41,505 nt of DNA, from positions 1-41,505 of the IMG/VR virus record IMGVR_UViG_3300025109_000019; one strand, written 5' to 3'. The notes below the pieces were generated by a model. That model worked only from the letters and a program-made list of their open reading frames with translations. It was not told the DNA's origin and did not search any database. This DNA comes from a virus. The translations under genes and the position numbers were made by a program. Below are positions 6,187 through 13,384 of the stretch, piece after piece; the first letter of the stretch is position 1; the number at the start of each line of letters is the position of its first letter.

Positions 6187-9100
6187 TTATCCTAACTGTT
6201 TGAATGTTTTACCAATAGCATATGTGCTAAATCCCCAGTTCGGGTCATATTTTAACGAGGCCATGTACGGCCTGTTAAGGCGGATTCGATCTTTGTGTGG
6301 TTTTACTCCCCAGCACCTAATGCGAGTTAGTTCGTTATTTGAATCGATCACTTCGACGATCCAGTAATCCTTGCCGTTTTTAGTCTTCTTTGGGATTATC
6401 TTACGCGGAATAAACCAACAAATCTGTAGTTCTTGATCGAACTCGGAGATGGGAGGAATATATTTTTCTTGGAGCTTTTGAACCATTTCCGCATCCACCA
6501 CCAAGTTGAGGGGAAACACTCCAGTAAGGTCGGTCTTAAACTGTATAATCTCTTCTTCCGTAAAGTCCCCCTCGGGTCCATATAGCTCTAGGTTCTCCAT
6601 GAACTTCTTCATACTCTTTGGGCGGTCAACCACGCAGGTTGACCAAAAGTGCTTGCGGCCCGTAAACCTATCATCTACGATATTATCCAGCGCTCCGCCG
6701 CGACAAAGGGCGTCTAGAGCCTTTTTATTTAATTTGCTATATGATACCCCCTCTCGGAATAAAAGGTCCTCAGCGTTCATAAACGGGCGATTCTCCAGGA
6801 CTTGTTCAATTGCAGCCATTCCAAGGCCCTTGATCGAAGTTAGTGGTTGAATGAGGGTTTTACCATTATCACTAATCTCCCATACGGTGCCAGACTTATT
6901 CACATCTAGGGGCGCAATCTCAAATCCAAACTTCTTTGCAATGTTGATCGCCCTCTCCTTGCGACTCTCGGGCTCCTTGTCAAGAAATGCTGCCATCCAC
7001 TCGACTGGATAGTAATTCCACAACCATGCGCATTGAAACGAAATAATGCTGTATGATACGGCGTGTGATTTATTGAAGCCATAGCCGGAGAAGTATTCGA
7101 ACTTATCCCACAGTGCCTGTGCCTCATCTCTGCCAATACCATTGTCTCCGCAACCTGTGATAAACTTATCGTGCAACTTGCCCTTTACAGAGCTTTTGCC
7201 TGTTCCTTTCTTTGTCAATACTTTTCGAAGCATGTTGCCTTCATCGAGAGTCAGGCCACCGAGCTTGTGAGCCAGAAGCGCAATCTGCTCCTGAAAGATG
7301 AGGAACCCAAACGTTTCCTGCGTGATTTCCTGCGCGTCATCGTTCAAATATTTAATGTAATGCGGGTTCTCTTTTGCCTCTACGTATTCATCGTGCACAT
7401 TCGCAGCCAATGGCCCGGGCCGATAGATTGAGGTAATAGCAGACACGTCAATGATATTACGCGGCTTTGCTCGGACACAGAACTTCTGTGCACCCTGCTC
7501 TGTAAACTGGAATACTCCAGCCCACTTTCCAGTATGGAAAATGTTCTCATAAACCTCTTGATTGCTCATATCGATTACATCAGGATGCAGGTTTTTATTA
7601 TAATATTCTCTCACCTGTGAAAACGTTGGCTCCTCGATATCATGATGCCGTTTGAGGATGTGATAGATGGCCCCTTCCATCATCTTTAGAGTAGATAAGC
7701 CCAACAAGTCGAATTTAATGAAACCCATTGGTTCAAGGTGTCGAACGTTTTGACCCTCAGCCCATGGTGCCTGACGCACACCTCCAGAATTAATCAGGGG
7801 CATATTCTCGTTCAGGTTTTCGGCGATCACAACACCACCAGCATGCCGAGAGCATGAGCGTACCTGGCCCACCAAGCCCTCAACGTGAGTCTTGACTGCT
7901 GGGTGCCTATTCAGATACGCCTGCAGTGTCGGCGAAAATTCCATCACCTCTTCCCAAGTGGGAGCATAAACTCCAGCCTTGATGCCGTGCTTTCGCTTAG
8001 CTTCCGGGGTGGCTTCGCGGATCATAATAGAAGTAACGGTATTAACTTCCGTAAATTCAATATTGTATAGTTTTGATATATCCTTGATCAAAGACTTAAG
8101 CTGGAGTGTGTTCCAGTTGGAGATCGGGGCTACGCAATCTTCCCCCCACATGTCTACCAGTTTCTCTTTCAACGCCATGCTATCGGATACATCATAATCG
8201 ATATCCGGATAATCTGTAGCGTCTGAGCGTAAGAAGCGAGAGAACAGGAGCCCGTGCCTGATGGGATCAACCTGGGTAATGTTTAGCGCATATGCTACCA
8301 ACGAGCCGGCGGCGGAACCTCGGCCCGGGCCCGACAGCATTGTACTAGTGGCAACATCAACAATGGATTTCATAGTAAGGAAATACTTTGAAAAGCCGCG
8401 ATCATCGATCACGTTTAACTCACGCTTAAGGCGATCCGCATACTCCTTGTTCGTATGTAGGCCCTTGTTCTTTAGACCCTCTAGGGCAAAATTAACGAGT
8501 GCTTGGGTTGCCGTGTAACCTGCGGGCACTACAAATTCGGGAAGGCGCACTGTATTGTCGGGCAGGAACGATTCGATACGCTCGAAAGCGATGCGGTGTG
8601 TTTCCTCAATACTTTTCAAGACTACTGCATCGTCATACTCAAATCCCGCGGACTTAGAGTATTGCTTGTAGCTTTCCCAGATCTGATCACCGTTCTTTGG
8701 ATATAGCTCGTATCCAATTTCCTCAACGCCCGCAGGAAGTTGGGACTCTTCCTCAGCCCATGAGGGTCTGCCCTTCCCAAGCCAGCCTAGGCGCTTGTAA
8801 AGCTCTCTGTCTTTCCATGCGTCAGGATTAGGGTAGTGGCTATCAGCGGTGGTGACCAGCCTAACGCCAAACTCTTGTGCAACTTGAATGATATACTGAT
8901 TCAATTCGTGCTGCTCTTTAATGTTATTCCACTGAATCTCTGCATACCAGCGATCTCCGAAGATCTCTTGCATGCTCGTGGTTGTCTCGCGCATTGCCTT
9001 TAGAACGGCGTCAGGGCCCTCCTCGCGGTTTTCCCAGTAGTTACCCGCATATATTCCACCAAGGCAAGCAGAAGAGGCTATAACTCCCTCATTATACTTC

Positions 9101-9618
9101 TTCAAGAGAGCGTAGTCAATGCGAGGATATCGATAGAAATTCTCTGCCTTATAGGATTCAGATACAAGCTTAAATAGGTTGTTCAATCCAGTCTGATTCT
9201 GAGCCAACAGCACAAGGTGGCGCCGGCGCTTGAGAATCCCTTGAATCCTCTTGCTGTCTCCTTCGTCTTCGACGGTGGCGCCGGACTGCTCATCCTTTTT
9301 AATCGAGCGGACCTTCTTCTTGTCTTCCATCGCCTTATTGTAGGCTTCGTGCCATTCTGAAATAGACGGTGTGAAGTAAGCTTCGCATCCGAAGATCGGC
9401 TTAAACTCTTTGCCTGCTTCTTGCATCTTCTTCGCATGCAAAACCTGATAGGCTAAGCCGTTCATGTTGCCGTGGTCTGTTAGCGCTAGCGCATCACACC
9501 CGTTCTCGTACGCAAAATCCATGTGGGCTTGCGGGTACCCAATTGCATCAAAAATAGAACCTGCCACGCTATGCGCATGCAAGCCAACGAACTTGATCTT
9601 AGAATCCAATCGACTCAT
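6187..9618 (-). CDS. dnaE: DNA polymerase III alpha subunit (DnaE), replicative polymerase
   Basis: A 1143-residue family C polymerase, near the length of bacterial DnaE (about 1160). The PHP domain begins with LHAHS (13-17) and LTDHGN (about 46-51). The palm shows SGPGRGSAAGSL (429-440), the two metal-binding Asp in PDIDYD (471-476) and the third in FIKFDLLGL (D637). The fingers carry YRPGPL and GYGFNKSHAVSYS, and a helix-hairpin-helix-like stretch LTSIKGLGMAAIEQV follows. This is the likely main replicase. A sliding-clamp binding peptide near the C-terminus is not obvious. A sigma70-type promoter and AGGAGGG site lie immediately upstream, and the HNH gene follows after 4 bases. Confidence 0.97.
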   Translation of the reverse strand: MSRLDSKIKFVGLHAHSVAGSIFDAIGYPQAHMDFAYENGCDALALTDHGNMNGLAYQVLHAKKMQEAGKEFKPIFGCEAYFTPSISEWHEAYNKAMEDKKKVRSIKKDEQSGATVEDEGDSKRIQGILKRRRHLVLLAQNQTGLNNLFKLVSESYKAENFYRYPRIDYALLKKYNEGVIASSACLGGIYAGNYWENREEGPDAVLKAMRETTTSMQEIFGDRWYAEIQWNNIKEQHELNQYIIQVAQEFGVRLVTTADSHYPNPDAWKDRELYKRLGWLGKGRPSWAEEESQLPAGVEEIGYELYPKNGDQIWESYKQYSKSAGFEYDDAVVLKSIEETHRIAFERIESFLPDNTVRLPEFVVPAGYTATQALVNFALEGLKNKGLHTNKEYADRLKRELNVIDDRGFSKYFLTMKSIVDVATSTMLSGPGRGSAAGSLVAYALNITQVDPIRHGLLFSRFLRSDATDYPDIDYDVSDSMALKEKLVDMWGEDCVAPISNWNTLQLKSLIKDISKLYNIEFTEVNTVTSIMIREATPEAKRKHGIKAGVYAPTWEEVMEFSPTLQAYLNRHPAVKTHVEGLVGQVRSCSRHAGGVVIAENLNENMPLINSGGVRQAPWAEGQNVRHLEPMGFIKFDLLGLSTLKMMEGAIYHILKRHHDIEEPTFSQVREYYNKNLHPDVIDMSNQEVYENIFHTGKWAGVFQFTEQGAQKFCVRAKPRNIIDVSAITSIYRPGPLAANVHDEYVEAKENPHYIKYLNDDAQEITQETFGFLIFQEQIALLAHKLGGLTLDEGNMLRKVLTKKGTGKSSVKGKLHDKFITGCGDNGIGRDEAQALWDKFEYFSGYGFNKSHAVSYSIISFQCAWLWNYYPVEWMAAFLDKEPESRKERAINIAKKFGFEIAPLDVNKSGTVWEISDNGKTLIQPLTSIKGLGMAAIEQVLENRPFMNAEDLLFREGVSYSKLNKKALDALCRGGALDNIVDDRFTGRKHFWSTCVVDRPKSMKKFMENLELYGPEGDFTEEEIIQFKTDLTGVFPLNLVVDAEMVQKLQEKYIPPISEFDQELQICWFIPRKIIPKKTKNGKDYWIVEVIDSNNELTRIRCWGVKPHKDRIRLNRPYMASLKYDPNWGFSTYAIGKTFKQLG

Positions 9619-9622
9619 TTAC

Positions 9623-10504
9623 TTACCCTCCTGAAGTATATGGTATTTTAACATGCTGGTGAGGCATTGTCAAGTTTTTAGCCGGTGTTTCTATAACATT
9701 ATTTGATGCAAGAAAATCCCTATATCCAGCCCAATTAGAAATATCAAAAAACCATGGCAAATCAACCTTATTGCAGGCCTGTTCACCAACTTCTTCAAAA
9801 ACATCGCTTAATTCGAACTGGCGGGCGGACCAACGCTGCTCTATAGGCAATTTTTGGCTCGGGAAGCGCTGGCCGGGTAAAGGGGGTAAATATTCCCTTG
9901 TTGTCTTTTTGTTCACTGCTCGTCGGCATAATTTAAAATCCTCTCCTGTCATTGTGAATGATAACGGCAAGTTATCTTTTACGGTCTTTCCTTCGTAAGA
10001 AAGAAAGAAATTTTCTTCTTTAATGGATATTGCATTTCGGTGGTATCTGATACTGTGTATGTCATAAATCCCAAGCGGAAATGAAACAAAATATTTCTGT
10101 GGTGTCACCCAGCGTGAAACTTTACTGGCGGTTTTCCAAGCAGAGTACATCCCATATAAAACTGACCACCCATAAGAATCGCGTCGGTCGCGATCTTTCG
10201 GATGGATCGGCACATAATAAATAGGCACCTCTTTTCTTTCTTCTGAGCTAAATCTAGAAATTCGGTTATAATATACCGGGTCGTAGGTCCAATCTCCAAT
10301 TACTTTTCGTATAATAGGTGCGATATCATCATTGGCTACAATCCAAATGGTGTTGCAGCCTGCCATGGCGCACTCAAAGACTGATTTTTGAACTGCGGTG
10401 AACCCGTGTCCGACCGGCATAAGGCAGTCAGGTGTTGGAAGATCAAAATCAGTTTTTAAATTTGCTAGCGGAATAATACCAGCTAAGTGCAATTTATTGC
10501 TCAT
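9623..10504 (-). CDS. Nucleotidyltransferase-like (GT-A fold) protein
   Basis: A 293-residue protein. The first 75 residues resemble the sugar-nucleotidyltransferase or GT-A fold: LAGIIPLA, then LMPVGHGFTAVQKSV with a helix, and GCNTIWIVAND, the usual strand after the first helix. VPIYYVPIHPKDRDRRDSYG followed by WSVLYG could be the second nucleotide-binding loop. The C-terminal half is not recognised. It might activate a sugar for decorating DNA, virion or cell surface. It is translationally coupled (ATGA overlap) to the Rossmann-like gene upstream, suggesting one pathway. The dnaE promoter lies within its last codons. Fold moderately likely; substrate unknown. Confidence 0.6.
   Translation of the reverse strand: MSNKLHLAGIIPLANLKTDFDLPTPDCLMPVGHGFTAVQKSVFECAMAGCNTIWIVANDDIAPIIRKVIGDWTYDPVYYNRISRFSSEERKEVPIYYVPIHPKDRDRRDSYGWSVLYGMYSAWKTASKVSRWVTPQKYFVSFPLGIYDIHSIRYHRNAISIKEENFFLSYEGKTVKDNLPLSFTMTGEDFKLCRRAVNKKTTREYLPPLPGQRFPSQKLPIEQRWSARQFELSDVFEEVGEQACNKVDLPWFFDISNWAGYRDFLASNNVIETPAKNLTMPHQHVKIPYTSGG
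9645..9673 (-). promoter_or_regulatory. Sigma70-type promoter of dnaE, extended -10
   Basis: The minus strand has TTGACA (9668-9673), 17 bases, then TAAAAT (9645-9650) preceded by TGT. It lies inside the 3' end of the nucleotidyltransferase-like gene, about 27 bases before the dnaE ATG, so the leader is very short but includes the AGGAGGG site. Confidence 0.8.
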
Positions 10505-11409
10505 AAGTCTCTTAAAAATCTATGGTAGGCCACACAAGCTTCTGGTAAACTTTCAAGCAAACTTTCTTCGCTATCTTGCGAAAGTAGTATATTGGCGGCT
10601 TTCGATTCGGGTTTATCTGCTGGCTCGCGTGTTTCGCGTCGAATGCTAGTTGTTCTAAATTTGTAATGTTTCGGGTTTCCTGCTGTGGTGTAATCATGGG
10701 CGAATGTCCCTTTCATTCCTCTGCTCTCCATTTCGTGGACGGTCTTAAAACGCGCCATCGTTTGAGAGTAATCAAAATCTAAATATTGTTCTTGGTTTAA
10801 GACTGAGACAGCACAAGCATCTTTAACAGGAGTATTTCCATCAATACGGTCGGAAGAATAAAACCATATCTCGCTGACAAAATCATCGTCTGTGCGAATA
10901 AAGTCGATCTCATGCTTGCCGCCTCTATTAAATGCAATATAATCATAACACATATACTTATGTTCGTCAAGTACTTTTTGCTCTACAAAGCCCGTTGCAT
11001 GGTCATCGCCAAAGTAGGTACACTGGTTAAACTTGAACTCCATTATTTTAGAATATTCGTTGGAGCACACTATGCTCTCCCCATCATACCGAAGACTATG
11101 GCACAAATTCGAGAGCGGCGCCTTACCGTCAAGCGACAATAAAAAAAGCAATCTTTCCCAGAGGAACTCTTTCGTGATGCCGACATTCTTTTCGCCCGCA
11201 AACGTCGTTAAACTTTTTGCAGCTCCAGGAATTTTAAGACAAGACAAGTCCAGCTCTGGCTTTAAATAATCGAACCGAAATGGTCGCTTTTCCTCGGTGA
11301 AAAAGATTGGGTACCCGTTATTGAAAGCATACAAGACTGCTGCAAATGAGCTTCCAATCACTATATTATCATATTCAAGCAACTTAGTTCCCAATGCCGG
11401 TGCGATCAT
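10501..11409 (-). CDS. Hypothetical protein with Rossmann-like N-terminus
   Basis: A 302-residue protein. Residues about 12-40 (YDNIVIGSSFAAVLYAFNN, then PIFFTE) look like a beta-alpha-beta dinucleotide-binding fold with GSSFAA in the glycine-loop position, as in FAD/NAD-dependent enzymes or related phage proteins. The rest is a mixed alpha/beta region without a motif I can name. A good AGGAGGAT ribosome site lies just before the ATG, which overlaps the protease gene by 26 bases. It is coupled by ATGA to the nucleotidyltransferase-like gene. A small-molecule or sugar modification role for the pair is a guess. Confidence 0.6.
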   Translation of the reverse strand: MIAPALGTKLLEYDNIVIGSSFAAVLYAFNNGYPIFFTEEKRPFRFDYLKPELDLSCLKIPGAAKSLTTFAGEKNVGITKEFLWERLLFLLSLDGKAPLSNLCHSLRYDGESIVCSNEYSKIMEFKFNQCTYFGDDHATGFVEQKVLDEHKYMCYDYIAFNRGGKHEIDFIRTDDDFVSEIWFYSSDRIDGNTPVKDACAVSVLNQEQYLDFDYSQTMARFKTVHEMESRGMKGTFAHDYTTAGNPKHYKFRTTSIRRETREPADKPESKAANILLSQDSEESLLESLPEACVAYHRFLRDL

Positions 11410-11917
11410 ATCCTCCTAGTTGCCAAGTCGGGTGCATAATGTGAAATTTTTGTCTATAATGCATCCAGCCTAGGGCGTGGCCCAATTCATGCTCTAAGAC
11501 GCGTTCTTTCCTGGCATATTTTGGAAGAATGTGTATCTTTGCTTTTACTATATCACCTTTTTCTGGATGTGTATATAGTCTCGTCGATGCCATGTGGCTG
11601 TCAGCAAATCCTGTTTCCGGCAACGTTACCAATATCTCACCATAGGCAGGCGTCATACACATAGAAAAAGGATCTTTGGCGATAGTTTCAAAATCATAGC
11701 CGGCGGCTTCCCAATATTTAACTGCATGTGTCATACGATATATCGAAACTTCGGTTGCGCCGCATATTCTAATTTTGGGCTTCATCTTCCACTTGGCCTT
11801 TTGTTGTGGCTTTCCGATGGCAAAAGCTTCAAGAGGTTCGACTTGGTTAACATGTAATATTGGATAATCATATGTTGTTGGTGTAAAACAACTTAATAAA
11901 ATTAGTAGTAAGCTCAT
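11384..11917 (-). CDS. Matrixin-like zinc metalloprotease, possible lipoprotein
   Basis: A 177-residue metzincin. It holds the full zinc site HELGHALGWMH (H143, E144, H147, H153) and a Met-turn HIMHP (M161). It therefore resembles M10-type peptidases. The N-terminus MSLLLILLSC looks like a very short signal with a lipobox-like Cys10, so export to the envelope is possible; the -2 Leu is atypical for lipoproteins. The gene directly follows the endolysin, which suggests a role in lysis or virion release. No clear ribosome site precedes the ATG, so translation may depend on coupling with the endolysin 24 bases upstream. Confidence 0.82.
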   Translation of the reverse strand: MSLLLILLSCFTPTTYDYPILHVNQVEPLEAFAIGKPQQKAKWKMKPKIRICGATEVSIYRMTHAVKYWEAAGYDFETIAKDPFSMCMTPAYGEILVTLPETGFADSHMASTRLYTHPEKGDIVKAKIHILPKYARKERVLEHELGHALGWMHYRQKFHIMHPTWQLGGYDRTGIGN

Positions 11918-11941
11918 GTAATAATTAGAGAATACTTAATT

Positions 11942-12874
11942 TTAGTCGTTCTTAATATCCTCTAAAATATCGATGTTGTATTCAGTTTCGTCTAAAAGGG
12001 TTTTAATATCTAAACCTGCGCAGTCTATTTTTGACTTACTTATGTGGTAGTGGCTAACAAACCCACTGTAATTTCCGTATGCTACTTCTTGCACATACTT
12101 CGTGGAGGTTTTTCCAAATTGACTTACGGGCGTTTCATATGGGATCCCCGTGGCGCCGTGGATGGCCTTCCAAAGCGCCTTTAATGCCCCTATCTGGGCC
12201 GGATAAAATCCTAGAAATGGATCTAGCTTGTGGCCGTGCACCCAAGCGTTCTCCACCAATGGGCGCTCGCCGAAGCCATTCTTTATATACCAATCTTGAT
12301 ACTTTGGATAATATGCGTTTGATATTTCCACCCCTACAGATGGCCGGTTTGTGCGTGAAGATCCGGCATGCCACGCTGAATGCTGCATATCAAGAGTCTG
12401 ATATATCGTGCCGTCATTGTCGATAAGAAAGTGAACCGAAATACCGCGCCGATCTAATACTCTTTGACATGATATGGATGAAAGGCAAACATCCCAATGG
12501 TTGACAAAATAGCGAATCTTGCGCTTAGGGCGCCCTGAATAATCATAATAGTGCCCGGGCTTTGTTTCTAATCCCCCTTTCTCTGACCATAAAACAAACT
12601 TATCCCACTCAATAGGGTGAAATTCTCCATTATAAACAATATAATTTGAGTAATGGCAGTCTGTCGGCTTATAATCATCAATCTCAGCTTGGCGCTCAGT
12701 CCACAGACGCCGAAAAGTCATAGGGCCGCAAAGGCCGTCGCCGGAGAGGCCGCGGGCTTTTTGCCACTTTTTGATGGCCCTTGTAAGCTTGTCATCAAAA
12801 TATTTCTCTCCGAACCAGCTAGGTTCCCACCCAAGTTTCTTGGCAGATGCTTCGTTGTAAAAGTGTTTGTCCAT
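11942..12874 (-). CDS. Endolysin: peptidoglycan-binding domain plus N-acetylmuramoyl-L-alanine amidase
   Basis: A 310-residue lysis enzyme. Residues about 8-60 match the PG_binding_1 repeat (FDDKLTRAIKKWQKARGL, then GDGLCGPMTFRRLW). Residues about 115-290 are an Amidase_2 domain: NHWD with H126, RGISVHFLIDNDGTIYQ, HSAWHAG with W168, SVGVEISN with E183, and H277 seven residues before C285, the same spacing as the zinc ligands H122 and C130 of T7 lysozyme. It would cut between the glycan and the stem peptide. There is no signal peptide, so a holin or other release protein is needed; none is seen here. An AGGAAG site precedes the start. Confidence 0.92.
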   Translation of the reverse strand: MDKHFYNEASAKKLGWEPSWFGEKYFDDKLTRAIKKWQKARGLSGDGLCGPMTFRRLWTERQAEIDDYKPTDCHYSNYIVYNGEFHPIEWDKFVLWSEKGGLETKPGHYYDYSGRPKRKIRYFVNHWDVCLSSISCQRVLDRRGISVHFLIDNDGTIYQTLDMQHSAWHAGSSRTNRPSVGVEISNAYYPKYQDWYIKNGFGERPLVENAWVHGHKLDPFLGFYPAQIGALKALWKAIHGATGIPYETPVSQFGKTSTKYVQEVAYGNYSGFVSHYHISKSKIDCAGLDIKTLLDETEYNIDILEDIKND

Positions 12875-12891
12875 ACATGCTGGCTTCCTGT

Positions 12892-13164
12892 TTATTCAAT
12901 TATTCCCACGACATAATTATCTAAAACGACATTGTAAATAGTTCCACCAATACTTATTTCCTCAATCATAGTGCGATCCACCACCAACTTTGCGGCCGTC
13001 GGAACATCAAAACGAACGTCCTCCGAAGAACCAACAACGGCAACTGTAATAAACCTTTCTTGTTGCGGCTTATAATCCTCTGGGAGCACAATAAGAGACT
13101 CCTCTTTCTCCGCGTCGGGGCGGAGATGTTCAATTAAAATATACCTATTGACTGGCTTAAACAT
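12892..13164 (-). CDS. GroES-like co-chaperonin
   Basis: A 90-residue protein of the co-chaperonin fold. It starts MFKPVNRYILIE, like the conserved GroES opening, then SLIVLPEDYKPQQERFI in place of GGIVLP and the mobile loop region, then beta strands TVAVVGSSEDV, KLVVDR and a C-terminal VLDNYVVGIIE. The likely job is to cap GroEL and help fold phage capsid protein, as T4 gp31 does. The mobile loop would be near residues 18-32; its exact limits cannot be set. The gene overlaps the small Cys protein by 8 bases and precedes the endolysin. Confidence 0.8.
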   Translation of the reverse strand: MFKPVNRYILIEHLRPDAEKEESLIVLPEDYKPQQERFITVAVVGSSEDVRFDVPTAAKLVVDRTMIEEISIGGTIYNVVLDNYVVGIIE

Positions 13165-13384
13165 TTTGTAGTTCCTTCATGATCAGTTTTTCTTGGATAT
13201 GGTAATCGGCTTTACTCAAGAAAATGTCTTCGCGACGGGCGCAGTGCTTACAGTACATTGTCATGTGTACATTTTCACCGTGAGTTGAGCGAATATTGCC
13301 TACCGGAACCCAATAGCACTCGGCGTGGCTGCTTCTACACCTTCTTTTTACTGTGCTATCTTCCATTAAATGATTAAAATTCAC
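13157..13384 (-). CDS. Small Cys-containing protein, possible zinc binding
   Basis: A 75-residue protein beginning at a GTG that overlaps the nrdJ stop codon (GTGA), with AGGAGG 4 bases upstream; the next ATG, 18 bases later, would be too far from that site. Cysteines occur as C..C in RRCRSSHAEC and as a CKHC pair, with several His nearby, the pattern of a small zinc-binding domain. It ends in a basic helix. I do not recognise the family. Coupling to nrdJ might point to a role in nucleotide metabolism, but position is the only hint. Confidence 0.7.
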   Translation of the reverse strand: MNFNHLMEDSTVKRRCRSSHAECYWVPVGNIRSTHGENVHMTMYCKHCARREDIFLSKADYHIQEKLIMKELQNV

